Assembly (NCBI GenBank): GCA_017744355.1
Contig: JAGIBK010000001.1
Location: 707,694-771,693, forward strand
Direction: 5' to 3'
Length of the DNA: 64,000 nt
From: a bacterium
Lineage (GTDB): Bacteria; Cyanobacteriota; Sericytochromatia; S15B-MN24; UBA4093
Below the pieces are notes generated by a model that saw only the letters and a list, made by a program, of their open reading frames with translations, searched no databases and was not told where the DNA came from. Both the position numbers and the translations under genes were made by a program. Positions 40,265-49,803 of the stretch are shown piece by piece (position 1 is the first letter of the stretch; each line of letters opens with the position of its first letter).

Positions 40265-41482
40265 TCAGCCTGATGCCTGCCCCCAGGGCCGAGCCAAACT
40301 CGGTTGCTGCTGCAGCGTCTTTTGGTGGCTTCCAAGGCCTGAGATCGCCTCAGCCTCAAGCCGATCGGCGAGCTGTTCAGCCCAGCCGCTCCATGTACCG
40401 AAGTCAGAATCCGGCAAAGAGGATGACGCTTCGGATGACGCATGCGATCGGGCGAACGCAATGAAAGCCCGAATGTCCCTGGCCTCGGTCCACTGGGCCA
40501 GCCTGACTTGAAGGTCACCGCGCCGTTTCTGCTCGAGTTCCCGTCTCCTCGCCTCCTCCTCCCGCCGTCGCGAAGCCTCAAGCCACTCCTGGTGCTCGCG
40601 CTCGCGCCTCTCCTTGTTTAGCCGCATTGCTTCTGCCGCATCCAACAGTGCTTCCACGAACTTGCTCAGTAGCAACTCGACTCGCTGCTTCTTTCCGTCG
40701 GCAAAGGTGCTCCGTGCGTTGAATCCGCTCCTGATCTTCAGGGCGAGCTTCCCGTTGGGAATCCGCTCGTACTCCGGCTTGTTCGACACCCACTGTCCCG
40801 GCTTTGGCCGAGGGGGCGGCAGCTTGACGATATCGACGAGTTCTTCGATGCCGAATTCGACGAAGAACGCGCCGATGTGAACTCCGGTCTTGCTCGGCAC
40901 GATTCGTTCGGTTGGAGTGCCATAGCGGTGTGAATCCCGAACGGATTCCCTCGTTGGCTCCGTGACCTCGACCGCATACCCTCGAGCGCTGAGCGCCTTG
41001 AGCAAGGCGTCCATGACCCGAAGGCCCCGATCAAGAGCCTCTCCTGTGGCTCGCAAGTCAAGGCAGGCCTCACGCTGGAACAGCTGATCCCAGCGATCCT
41101 CCGATTTCCTCAGGTGACGCAACGCCTTCTTGATAAGTGGATGGGGGTTCGTGAGGTCCAAGTCGACGGGAATCGGGGCTTCCCGCGGTCGTTTCTCACG
41201 ACGCTCCCTGATGACGTCCCCATCGGGTTCTCGCCACCTGCTGACCCGGTGTTCGGTCACCTGACCCGGGCTCGACGGCAGGAGTGGGCGCATCTTCACC
41301 GCAATGCCCGCGGCTTTCTTTGCCCAATAGCCCCTACCCGGCTTAGGGATCTCCAATCGACGGCAGATTTTGGCGAGCGCAACGTCGGATATGCCGTACT
41401 TCTTGGCTACTTGCTGTGTTGGAGCAGACCAAACCTGCTCGTACAGTTCTTTTCGACGATAGACAACGGTTTCCCATGGCAT
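40265..41482 (-). CDS. Hypothetical antisense cargo protein, 405 residues
   Basis: I chose MPWETVVYRRKELYEQVWS, with AGGAGG nine bases upstream; the open frame goes further but overlaps terL. Residues about 20-40 (TQQVAKKYGISDVALAKICRRL) form a helix-turn-helix. A stretch KPGRGYWAKKAAG follows. The C-terminal 120 residues are a charged coiled coil (EALLDAAEAMRLNKERREREHQEW onward). It opposes all neighbouring late genes and sits behind a recombinase, which marks it as phage cargo. The function is unknown; defence or regulation are possible. Confidence 0.7.
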   Translation of the reverse strand: MPWETVVYRRKELYEQVWSAPTQQVAKKYGISDVALAKICRRLEIPKPGRGYWAKKAAGIAVKMRPLLPSSPGQVTEHRVSRWREPDGDVIRERREKRPREAPIPVDLDLTNPHPLIKKALRHLRKSEDRWDQLFQREACLDLRATGEALDRGLRVMDALLKALSARGYAVEVTEPTRESVRDSHRYGTPTERIVPSKTGVHIGAFFVEFGIEELVDIVKLPPPRPKPGQWVSNKPEYERIPNGKLALKIRSGFNARSTFADGKKQRVELLLSKFVEALLDAAEAMRLNKERREREHQEWLEASRRREEEARRRELEQKRRGDLQVRLAQWTEARDIRAFIAFARSHASSEASSSLPDSDFGTWSGWAEQLADRLEAEAISGLGSHQKTLQQQPSLARPWGQASG

Positions 41483-41564
41483 TTCCACTACCTCCTCGAT
41501 GTCTGTCTGATCACGCATCAAATCGCTGCAACTTCGGTCGATTAGCCCCAGGAGGAGCATAACC

Positions 41565-43127
41565 ATGGGGAATCTATCGGCCAAGGATCGCGCTGCCAAG
41601 GAGGCGGAGCTCGACGCCCTGCTCGCGACTCTCGCGGCCCATAGCCTGAGGGAGTACATCCAGCAGGCCTGGCCCATCATCGAGCCGGGGACGCCGTTCA
41701 CCCCGGGCTGGCACATCGACGCGATCGCCGCGCACCTCGAGGCCGTCTCCAAAGGGCAGATCCGCAAGCTCCTGATCAACATGCCGCCGCGGCACATGAA
41801 GAGCCTGGCGGTCTCGGTCTTCTGGCCGACCTGGGAGTGGATCACCAAGCCCGAGCTGGGCTGGCTCTTCGCGAGCTATGCGATGTCACTGGCCGTTCGC
41901 GACTCGGTCAAGTGCCGCCGCATCATCGAGAGCGCCTGGTACCAGCGCCGCTGGAGCGACGTCTACCAGCTCACGGGCGATCAGAACGTCAAGAGCCGCT
42001 ACGACAACACACGGATGGGCTACCGCGTGTCGCTTTCGGTGGACAGCGCCGTGACGGGCGAGGGCGGCGATCGCATCGTCATCGACGACCCACACAACGT
42101 GCGCGAGGCCGAGTCCCAGGCCATCCGCTCGACCACCATCGCGTGGTGGCGGGAGGCCATGAGCACGCGGGCCAACAACCCCAAGACCGTCGGTCGGGTG
42201 GTCGTCATGCAACGGGTCCACGAAGAGGACCTCTCAGGCTACGTGCTGGCCGCCGAGGAAGGATGGGAGCACCTGTGCCTGCCCGCCGAGTTCGAGCCCC
42301 GGATGCAGGCCCACGTCACGGCGATCGGCTGGCAAGACCCCCGCCAAGAGCCGGGCGAGCTGCTGTGGCCCGCCCAGTTCGGCCCCCGGGAGCTTGCCGA
42401 CCTCAAGGTAAGCCTGGGCAGCTACGGCGCCGCCGGCCAGCTGCAGCAACGGCCCGCGCCCGCCGAGGGCGGCATGTTCAAGCGGGTCTGGTGGCGCTTC
42501 TGGCACCTGCCAGGCCAACCATTGCCGCCGGTCACGGTGCGCCTACCGGACGGCACGACCCACCAGTGCCCGGTGATCGCCCGTCCCGGCGCCTTCGACC
42601 TGGTGCTGCAGAGCTGGGATCTGGCCTTCAAGGACACGAAGGCTTCGGATTACGTCGTGGGGCAGGTCTGGGGGCGTCGGGCTGCGGATAAGTTCCTGCT
42701 CGACCAGGTCCGCGACAGGATGAACTTCCCCGAGACCCTGCAGGCCATCCTCGAGCTCTCACGCCAGCATCCCGACGCCACCACCCGCATGGTCGAGGAC
42801 AAGGCCAACGGCCCGGCCGTGATCGCGGCCCTGCAGAGCCAGATCTCGGGGCTGATCCCCGTGGAGCCCCAGGGCTCCAAGCAGGCCCGAGCGGCGGCCG
42901 CGAGCCCCCAGGTCGAGAGCGGGAACGTCTACCTACCGCACCCCTACCTAGCACCCTGGGTCGAGGCCTTCATCGAGGAGCACGCGTCGTTCCCGAAGGG
43001 TAGCCACGACGACCAAGTGGATGCCACCAGCCAGGCCCTGAACCGCCTGGGGACCGGTATCGAGGAACCGGATCCGGTCTACGGCTTTGCCGATACGACC
43101 TTCGATCCCTTCAACAGCCCCGTGTAA
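41565..43127 (+). CDS. terL: Terminase large subunit
   Basis: The protein has 520 residues. The ATPase motor has a Walker A-like MPPRHMKS (residues 73-80) and a Walker B RIVIDDPH (about 170-177). The C-terminal nuclease has DLVLQSWDLAFKDTKASDYVVG, and later acidic residues (RMVEDKANG, HDDQVDATSQ). It cuts and packages phage DNA through the portal. AGGAGGAGC lies before the ATG. It is followed 27 bases later by the portal gene. Confidence 0.95.
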   Translation: MGNLSAKDRAAKEAELDALLATLAAHSLREYIQQAWPIIEPGTPFTPGWHIDAIAAHLEAVSKGQIRKLLINMPPRHMKSLAVSVFWPTWEWITKPELGWLFASYAMSLAVRDSVKCRRIIESAWYQRRWSDVYQLTGDQNVKSRYDNTRMGYRVSLSVDSAVTGEGGDRIVIDDPHNVREAESQAIRSTTIAWWREAMSTRANNPKTVGRVVVMQRVHEEDLSGYVLAAEEGWEHLCLPAEFEPRMQAHVTAIGWQDPRQEPGELLWPAQFGPRELADLKVSLGSYGAAGQLQQRPAPAEGGMFKRVWWRFWHLPGQPLPPVTVRLPDGTTHQCPVIARPGAFDLVLQSWDLAFKDTKASDYVVGQVWGRRAADKFLLDQVRDRMNFPETLQAILELSRQHPDATTRMVEDKANGPAVIAALQSQISGLIPVEPQGSKQARAAAASPQVESGNVYLPHPYLAPWVEAFIEEHASFPKGSHDDQVDATSQALNRLGTGIEEPDPVYGFADTTFDPFNSPV

Positions 43128-43154
43128 CGCACAAATCAACCAGGAGGAATCCTG

Positions 43155-44651
43155 ATGGCCGGCATCTTCGAGGTCTATCGCCCGATTGAGCCGGCCACCG
43201 GCAACCCGGGCCTGGTGACCCGTCTGGTGCGGATGGTTCAAAAGGCTTGGGCGCGCCCGGCCGACGCGGGGGGCACCACCGAAGCCGGAACCAGCGCGAC
43301 CGCATCCCCCGCCGTCGAGCAATTCGAACTCTGGAACCTCCGTCACGAGCGGCGAGCCATCATCGCGGACCTGCGCCGGCTCTACGACGAGGATCCGCGC
43401 TTCGCTAGGGCCGTCCGCAAGCTCGCCCGCGAGGCCGTTCGCAAGGGGTTCCGGGTGACAATTGCCGAGACCCCCGATCAGCAGGCGCTGGCCCAGCGGA
43501 ATGGTCGTGCCCTCGCGGTCCTGGAGCGCACCATCGCGGAGTGTGGATTGACCCCCAGTCGGCTGCGCTCGTGGGCCCTGACGCTACCCCTGGAGGGCGA
43601 TCTCTTCATCCAGCGCGTCGCGGTGGGCAACCGGGTGGTCGACGCCAAGCGCATGCCCAGCGCCTCGATGGAGCGGATGACCGACTCGCAGGATCGCTTC
43701 TTCGACGTCAACCGGGCCTTCGCCCAGATCGACCTCCAGGCCAACGCGGACATCGCCCAGTTCGCGCTCTGGCAGATCCAGCACGAGCGCTGGAGCCACC
43801 TCGACGGCGATCGCTACGGGCGTAGCGAGTACCTGCAGCTGCGCCGGCCGGCCCGTAACCTGCAACTACTCGAGCAGGCCCAGGTCATCCGGCGCATCGC
43901 CCGGGCCGCACTGCGCCTGTTGCACCGGGTGGGGAGCAAGGACAAGCCGGGCCTGGGCCGGGACGTGGAGGACTATAAGGCGCTCAACAGCCTCGCAGGC
44001 CAGGGGGGTGGCCTCGATCCCACCGTGGCCCTGCGCGATTACTTCGGCAACGGTCTCACCGACGTCGTGCCGATCCCGGGCGATCCCAACGTCCACGAGA
44101 TCGCGGATCTCGAGTATTTCCGGGACTCCTTCGCCAGCGGTACGGGCGCTCCCAAGGCAATGTTGGGTTGGGCCGATCGGGACATCAACCGCGACATCCT
44201 CAAGGACCAGATCGAACAGTGGCTCAAGGAGGTCCAGGATCTCACGGACGCCCTCAAGAATGTCGTCCGGGGCATCCTCGACCTGGCCCTGCTCCTCGAG
44301 GGCATCGATCCCGCGACCGTCCCCTACGACCTCGTCTTCAGCCAGAACAGCACGGAGACGCCCACCGACCGGCAGAACCGAGTGGCCCAGGCCCTCCAGG
44401 CTGGTCTGATCCCCCTGCGGGTGGCCGTCGGGGCCATCAGCGAGGACTACGACTTCGACGACATCGATTCGGTCCTGTCTGAACTCCAGGCCGAGCGTGA
44501 CGAGAAGCATGCCCGGGCGCTCGCCCTACTGCACCAGACCGGTATCAAGCGGCCGGACGGTGATGCCTCGGAGGTGCGGGAGCACCCCTCAACGGTTGCC
44601 GCCAAGGGAAAGGAATCAAGCCGTGCCAAGCCGTCAGCAACCCCCCGGTAA
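43155..44651 (+). CDS. Phage portal protein
   Basis: The protein has 498 residues, with AGGAGGAAT upstream. DPRFARAVRKLAREAVRKGFRVTI and the repeated acidic and aromatic pattern (GDRYGRSEYLQLRRPARNLQLLEQAQVIRRIARA) fit portal proteins. LEYFRDSFASGTGAPKAMLGW is the conserved channel or clip segment. A dodecamer forms the DNA entry ring of the capsid. Its 3' end overlaps the protease-capsid gene by 29 bases. Confidence 0.88.
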   Translation: MAGIFEVYRPIEPATGNPGLVTRLVRMVQKAWARPADAGGTTEAGTSATASPAVEQFELWNLRHERRAIIADLRRLYDEDPRFARAVRKLAREAVRKGFRVTIAETPDQQALAQRNGRALAVLERTIAECGLTPSRLRSWALTLPLEGDLFIQRVAVGNRVVDAKRMPSASMERMTDSQDRFFDVNRAFAQIDLQANADIAQFALWQIQHERWSHLDGDRYGRSEYLQLRRPARNLQLLEQAQVIRRIARAALRLLHRVGSKDKPGLGRDVEDYKALNSLAGQGGGLDPTVALRDYFGNGLTDVVPIPGDPNVHEIADLEYFRDSFASGTGAPKAMLGWADRDINRDILKDQIEQWLKEVQDLTDALKNVVRGILDLALLLEGIDPATVPYDLVFSQNSTETPTDRQNRVAQALQAGLIPLRVAVGAISEDYDFDDIDSVLSELQAERDEKHARALALLHQTGIKRPDGDASEVREHPSTVAAKGKESSRAKPSATPR

Positions 44652-47600
44652 CTCCAGCGTGCTCGTGGACGCCGCGAGACTGTCGCGGTCGTTCTCCGAG
44701 ATCTACGAACTACTCGACCGAGCAGCTCCGGGTTCGGGGGCCTTCTGTGGGGGCCACCAGGTGGGGTTTGCCCGCTCCGAGGGGCCCAACCCCTACCTCT
44801 GGATCAAGGATCTCAGCTCGAGCGAGGTCGTAGTCGGATGCTGGGGCTGCCAGGGCCTCTGGCAGGCCCATTACACGATCAACGCCGATGACACGGTCAC
44901 CTTCGGCCAGGCCCTCAAGGTGGCCGAGCGCTTCGTACCGGTCGAGGGCGAGGAACTGACCGACGCCCTGGCCGTTGCCGAGGGCGAAATTGAATTCCTC
45001 GACGCTGCGGCCCCGGACCGGGGGCCCCGGATGCGGATCCTCTCGACCAAGGCCAACACGGTCATCAACGGGCGGGTCTATCCCCTGGTGGTCTTGCGAT
45101 CGGCCGTGGCCGAGCTGCGCACGAAGGTGCGCACCGGTATGGTCTGGGCCGAGTGCCCTCACCCCCGTCCCATCAAGAAGGACGGTCAGGTGGTCGGGTT
45201 CGAGAGCAATCCCGATCGCCGCACCAGCCGCATCACGAACGTCGAGATCAACGACCGCGGAGAGGTCTGGACCGAGCACGAGTTCCTGATGACGCCCCTG
45301 GCGCTCGAGGTTCACGGAAGCTTCCAGACTCGCGCCGGCAAATACGGCATCAGCCAGCGAGCGATCGGGCGCACCGAGCTACGGCGACTCTCCGGCCGGG
45401 ACCTGAAGGTCTCCGCCACCCTGCAGCTGGGAGCCTATGACTTCGTGCCAAATCCCGCCCTTACCGACACCGTGAGCTCCTTCGAGGTCCTGCTCGACGC
45501 TGATCTGCAGCCCCGCGCCGACGACGACGAGGTCGAACCCGAGGAAGACGACGAACCTGCCACCGATCCCGCTCGTGAAGCGGGCACTGCCCCCACGGAC
45601 CCCGCATCACAGGAGGGACCTTCAACCATGACTCTGAACCCCCAGCAACCGTCCAATCCCGTCGCGGCGTCCATCCCGGCGCCGGCATCCCAGGCAATCG
45701 CAGCGGCGCCAGCACCCGTCGCCAGCATCCCCTCCGCCGAGGACCTCGCGACTCTTAGTCAGGCCCGGGCCATCATCGAGGCGGACACCCGCCGGCGCGA
45801 GGCCGAGGCCGCTCGCGCCGAGGTGGCGTCCTTCGTGGCCTCCCCCGAGGTGGCCTCGGCTCTGGCGGGGTTCCCGGAGCCGGCCCAGCTGTTGATCCGC
45901 GATCGCATCGGCACGGCGACCTCGCGGGCCGAGGCCGAGACCACGCTGGCCGCGGAGGTCGACCTGGTCAGCCGCATCACCAGCGTCGCCAAGCTCGCGG
46001 CCATGGGGTACGGTCAGCCGGCCGCCGGACATGGGGCCACGACGTCCACGGAGACCCATACGGTGGATGTGAGCGGCGTCGAGGTGACCGGTAACCCGAA
46101 GCCCCACCTCGAGGTCGCCCGGCGCTTCGGCGAGGCCTACGATCGCCATGCCCGTCGGACCTCCAATTTCATCCCCGATCCCGGCCTGCGGACCGCCAAC
46201 CAGGACCTAATCAACCAGCTCCTGGCCAAGGCCGAGAGCGCCCACGGTCGGGCGCTGCTCGATTCGGCCGAGGCCCTGCTCGACAGCAGGGGCGGCTGGG
46301 AGGCGTTCACGGACTCCGCCAGCGACAGCACCAGCAACCTCTGGAACCAGCCCACCATCTCGACCGTGCTGTTCATCCAGCAGTTCCAGGACCTGGTCTT
46401 CGGGCAGTGGGTCGATGGCATGGGTCCCGACAACTTCGAGCGCCGCAACTTCAACGGCAAGGTCGGCAGCGTCCTTCGGGTGCCGATCGAGGTCTACTCC
46501 GCACCGGCCAATTCCCTGTCTCTGCCGGGGTACGACAACGGCCTCCTGGTCGGCGAGGATGCCGGCATCCCCGAGGCCTCGGTCGAGACGGTGTGGCTCG
46601 AGTTCGCTCCCCAGTGGCGGCGTGTCGCGGCCAGCCTGACCAAGGACGCCGCGCAGGCGCTCCGGAACGGGCCGCTCAACTACGACGCCCTGGTCCGCAT
46701 CGTCTACCACATGACCGAGGACAAGAAGCGGCGGTTGGATAGCGCCCTGGCCGAGGAGATGCTGGCCATCGCGGACGAGTATGGGGCGATCGCGATCAAC
46801 GGTGAAAGCGTCGCTGCGCCCAATCTCATCGCCAATACCGGAGCCACCAAGTTCTACGGGAGCAGCGTCACCTTCTACGCCAAGCTCGTCGGGTCGGGGA
46901 CGGTCGGGGCACCCAACATGGATCCCCTGGTCCGGGCCCGCCGGACCGTCACGCTGCCGGCCAATGGTGCCCCGGTTCGCTCGACCCTCTACCCGACCCT
47001 GGTGACGGCCCCGCCAGGCCAGATTCAGGGCTACTTGGATGCCAACAGCCAGATCGTCGATGACCCCGCCAATCCCGGGGCCACCTTCGCAGTCGACTTC
47101 AACAACGGCCGCATCTGCTTCAATGCGGCCTCGGGCGTCGATGCCACGCATCTGCCGACGGTGTCCTACACCTACGTGACCAACTACGACACCTTCAGTC
47201 CCATGGTGCCGGCTGGCGTCGAGAACGCGCTCTACTACAACCGGCTGCTCGAGCAGATCGACAACACCGCGGCGCTGATGGGCAGCTTCCCGCGCTTCAA
47301 GGCGCCGAACCTCTGCATCGGTTCGCTGAAGGCGATGACCCGGGTGATCAACGCCCAGGTCTTCTACAAGTTGGCCAGCCCGGACGGCTCGTCCCTCTCG
47401 GCCACCTCGCGGAACATGATCGCGGAGCGCAACGGCATCATGTTCGGTCGCCACAACGCTCCCTGGAGCGCGGGCGATGGGCGCCTACTGCTCACCCAGC
47501 GCGGCTCCACCAAGCTAGGCGTCGATACGCCCTTCGAGATCGAGGGTCCCTTCCCGACCTACGACAGCAACAACCGGATCCGGGATACCAAGATCATCAA

Positions 47601-47694
47601 GGGCTCCGAGAACTCGATCATCGCGACTCCCCAGGTCACGGACCAGAGCGGCAACGTCCTGAACCCAGTTAGCCGCTCGATCTACTTCCGGTGA
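44623..47694 (+). CDS. Fused prohead protease-scaffold-major capsid protein
   Basis: Translation probably starts at GTG with AAAGGAA upstream, giving 1023 residues. Residues about 135-265 match a gp21-type prohead protease: NGRVYPLVVL, His180 in AECPHPRP and Ser244 in KYGISQRA. An acidic linker (EDDEPAT region) and a Pro/Ala-rich stretch follow. From about 480 the chain is capsid-like (NLWNQPTISTVLFIQQFQDLVFGQWVDGM, and a C-terminus ending NPVSRSIYFR). An internal ATG at residue 336 has a strong ribosome site. The protease and coat are separate genes in most related phages. Confidence 0.8.
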   Translation: MPSRQQPPGNSSVLVDAARLSRSFSEIYELLDRAAPGSGAFCGGHQVGFARSEGPNPYLWIKDLSSSEVVVGCWGCQGLWQAHYTINADDTVTFGQALKVAERFVPVEGEELTDALAVAEGEIEFLDAAAPDRGPRMRILSTKANTVINGRVYPLVVLRSAVAELRTKVRTGMVWAECPHPRPIKKDGQVVGFESNPDRRTSRITNVEINDRGEVWTEHEFLMTPLALEVHGSFQTRAGKYGISQRAIGRTELRRLSGRDLKVSATLQLGAYDFVPNPALTDTVSSFEVLLDADLQPRADDDEVEPEEDDEPATDPAREAGTAPTDPASQEGPSTMTLNPQQPSNPVAASIPAPASQAIAAAPAPVASIPSAEDLATLSQARAIIEADTRRREAEAARAEVASFVASPEVASALAGFPEPAQLLIRDRIGTATSRAEAETTLAAEVDLVSRITSVAKLAAMGYGQPAAGHGATTSTETHTVDVSGVEVTGNPKPHLEVARRFGEAYDRHARRTSNFIPDPGLRTANQDLINQLLAKAESAHGRALLDSAEALLDSRGGWEAFTDSASDSTSNLWNQPTISTVLFIQQFQDLVFGQWVDGMGPDNFERRNFNGKVGSVLRVPIEVYSAPANSLSLPGYDNGLLVGEDAGIPEASVETVWLEFAPQWRRVAASLTKDAAQALRNGPLNYDALVRIVYHMTEDKKRRLDSALAEEMLAIADEYGAIAINGESVAAPNLIANTGATKFYGSSVTFYAKLVGSGTVGAPNMDPLVRARRTVTLPANGAPVRSTLYPTLVTAPPGQIQGYLDANSQIVDDPANPGATFAVDFNNGRICFNAASGVDATHLPTVSYTYVTNYDTFSPMVPAGVENALYYNRLLEQIDNTAALMGSFPRFKAPNLCIGSLKAMTRVINAQVFYKLASPDGSSLSATSRNMIAERNGIMFGRHNAPWSAGDGRLLLTQRGSTKLGVDTPFEIEGPFPTYDSNNRIRDTKIIKGSENSIIATPQVTDQSGNVLNPVSRSIYFR
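45611..45630 (+). promoter_or_regulatory. Internal ribosome site and in-frame ATG inside the protease-capsid gene
   Basis: AGGAGGGACC is followed seven bases later by ATG (45628), in frame with the long protein. This would make a 688-residue capsid product lacking the protease, as with nested scaffold genes of other phages. Confidence 0.55.
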
Positions 47695-47699
47695 TCCCC

Positions 47700-47909
47700 A
47701 TGAGAGCCATCACGAACCAGACCGGCACTGCCCACTGGGATGCCCACGGCCGCCTCATCCAGCCGGGAGGGGTCATCGCCTTCGAGGCGGGGATCCCGCC
47801 CGCGCCAGGGACCAGCGAGTCCTCGGCGCCGCCCATGGAGGACCCGCTCACCACGGTAGCCACCGCGCCTCTGCCGGAGACCAAGGGCGGCAAAGGATCC
47901 AGCAAGTAG
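47700..47909 (+). CDS. Small virion-region protein, 69 residues
   Basis: Start at MRAITNQTGTAHWDAHGRL; a GTG overlapping the capsid stop (47691) is an alternative by coupling. The central PGGVIAFEAGIPPAPG is conserved-looking. The rest is Pro/Ser/Thr-rich and ends TKGGKGSSK. It is probably a minor head or decoration-type protein by position only. Confidence 0.5.
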   Translation: MRAITNQTGTAHWDAHGRLIQPGGVIAFEAGIPPAPGTSESSAPPMEDPLTTVATAPLPETKGGKGSSK

Positions 47910-47936
47910 ATCGCACGCTCGAGAGGGGACCTGCCC

Positions 47937-48668
47937 ATGCTGATCACGGACTACCGCGCGACGCAGCGCAACGACCTCCGGGATTTCGGGAACGCCGCGT
48001 ACTTCACGGACGCGGCGCTCGATGACTTCCATGCCCGGGCCCTCCGGGAATTCGCCCGCTACCGCCCCATGCTGATGCCCTTCACGCTGCAGCTGGTCGC
48101 GGGGGAGGAGGTCGTGAGCCTGCCCGATGACTGGCTGGACGTCCACCGCCCCAGCTTCGAAACCACTCTCGGCATCGCCGGAAGCTACTCGTCCGTCCAG
48201 ATGGGATACGCTCTGCTCTACGCCGCTGCCGAGCAGGGACGTGCCCCCACGGCCGGTCTCGAGATGGACTTCAGTGGCCGCTGGATACCCTACGACCCTT
48301 GGCAGCACGGGGTTCCGGACGGCCCCACGTACACCTTCATCTCCACCCGGCCCTCTCGACTGGTGATCCGTCCCGCGCCGATCGCGGACGCCAGTCACCC
48401 GATCTTCTACTTCGCGACTCATCGGATGCCAACCGAGCAGGAACCAGGGAGCCTCTCCGATGCGGATAGCGACATCGTCCTGGCCTGGGCCTGCCACCTG
48501 GCGTGCGAAGCACTGCTCGGCGATCCCGACATGGTCGAGACCGTCAAGGTGGGCGATCGCGAGATCAAGCGAGACGAGTTCGCTCGGCAGGTCGCGGCCA
48601 AGAGCCAGCGCAAGCGAGACCTCGTCGACAAGCTGCTGCGCTACCGGCCGATCGGATCGATGGGATGA
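47937..48668 (+). CDS. Head-tail connector protein, 243 residues
   Basis: GAGAGGGGAC lies before the ATG. The start MLITDYRATQRNDLRDFGNAAYFTD and the helical end (KSQRKRDLVDKLLRYRPIG) resemble phage connector/adaptor proteins placed after the coat gene. The central beta-rich region has YTFISTRPSRLVIRPAPI. Assignment rests mainly on gene order between capsid and tail sheath; the family is not certain. It overlaps the next gene by four bases. Confidence 0.6.
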   Translation: MLITDYRATQRNDLRDFGNAAYFTDAALDDFHARALREFARYRPMLMPFTLQLVAGEEVVSLPDDWLDVHRPSFETTLGIAGSYSSVQMGYALLYAAAEQGRAPTAGLEMDFSGRWIPYDPWQHGVPDGPTYTFISTRPSRLVIRPAPIADASHPIFYFATHRMPTEQEPGSLSDADSDIVLAWACHLACEALLGDPDMVETVKVGDREIKRDEFARQVAAKSQRKRDLVDKLLRYRPIGSMG

Positions 48669-49000
48669 GCGCCATCTTCGACCGCACCGTGACCCAGAAG
48701 CGAGCCAGGGACGTGGTCCCTGAGCGGGGCATGCGCTACGAGGCCTTCGAGACGGTGGCCACCGGAATCCGATGCTCCATCCAGCTCAAGAAGTCCCGCC
48801 GGGCCACGGGCTACCCGGAAGACGACACCGGGTCCGAGCAGTGGCAGATCTTCGTCACCCGGTGCCACGACGGCGACTTCGCACGGAACGACATCCTGGT
48901 GGACGATCTCGAGCGCGAGCTGCGAGTCGAGGCTGCCTACCCGACCCCTCTGGGCTGGAACCTTCTGGCCAGCGATTGGACCGTCGGAGCCCGCCGCTGA
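48665..49000 (+). CDS. Head-closure-like protein, 111 residues
   Basis: ATG overlaps the upstream stop, and its own stop shares one base with the next start (TGATG). MSAIFDRTVTQKRARDVVPERGM and EQWQIFVTRCHDGDFARNDIL form a small beta-barrel-type pattern seen in head-closure proteins. Position after the connector and before the tail genes supports this; similarity is weak. Confidence 0.5.
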   Translation: MSAIFDRTVTQKRARDVVPERGMRYEAFETVATGIRCSIQLKKSRRATGYPEDDTGSEQWQIFVTRCHDGDFARNDILVDDLERELRVEAAYPTPLGWNLLASDWTVGARR

Positions 49001-49791
49001 TGGCCGGTCTGCAAGAGGTGGTGGACGCCCTGGTGGGCGAGGTGCGATCGGCGATCGAAGGACTGAGCCATCTGGCGATCGTCTATCCGGGCTGGCCCAC
49101 CCAGGCGAACCTACAGGACGTCGTCGGCAAGGGGATCCAGTCCCACGTCTCGGTGTACGCCTTGCCGGGCGAACGCAATACAACCCGATTCGCACAGGCC
49201 ATGGCGATCGAGCGCGCCCCCGTCGTCTCGTTGACGGCCAGCACGGGCCCGGGGGTCGTCTCCTTCGGGGGGACAGTCTCGGGCGATCACAACGTGGCAG
49301 TGCGCATGGACCGTGCCTCACCCATCGTCTACGGGGTCCCGGCAGGCACCACTCTTGCCAACGCGGCCCTCGGAGTGGCGGATGCGATCAACGGCGCGAT
49401 GATTCCGGGAATCGTCGCGTCGGCCAATGGCGCGGTCGTGACCGTCTCGGGCAGCCCGGCGCCTCGTCTGGACGTCATCATAGGGGGGACCGGGAGCCTG
49501 ATCCGGCTCCTGCGTCAGCAGGAGAAGCATTTCATGGTGACCGTCTGGGCTCCGGGCCCGGACGTCCGGGAGACTCTGGCCGAAGCCATCGACGATCGGC
49601 TCGGCACGATGGACCGTCTCCCCCTGTCCGATTTCCCCGGACGCATCCGCTACCAGAGCACCTATGAAGAGGAGCCTCAAGACCGCCTCCAGGTGTTTCG
49701 GCGCTCCCTGACCTATTCGGTTGAGTGGGCGCGAACCGTCAAGTTGCCCGCAACGCAGGTGATCGACGCCCGAGTGATGCTCGAGCGATGA
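49000..49791 (+). CDS. Hypothetical neck/tail-completion protein, 263 residues
   Basis: The start MAGLQEVVDALVGEVRSAIEGLSH overlaps the preceding stop by one base. The middle has a beta-rich domain with Thr/Ala/Gly-rich strands (VVSFGGTVSGDHNVAVRMD). QEKHFMVTVWAPGPDVRETLAEAIDDRLGTM is a helical piece like tail-terminator proteins. It comes directly before the sheath gene, where tail-terminator proteins often occur. The family is not certain. Confidence 0.5.
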   Translation: MAGLQEVVDALVGEVRSAIEGLSHLAIVYPGWPTQANLQDVVGKGIQSHVSVYALPGERNTTRFAQAMAIERAPVVSLTASTGPGVVSFGGTVSGDHNVAVRMDRASPIVYGVPAGTTLANAALGVADAINGAMIPGIVASANGAVVTVSGSPAPRLDVIIGGTGSLIRLLRQQEKHFMVTVWAPGPDVRETLAEAIDDRLGTMDRLPLSDFPGRIRYQSTYEEEPQDRLQVFRRSLTYSVEWARTVKLPATQVIDARVMLER

Positions 49792-49803
49792 AGGAGACCA
49801 AGC

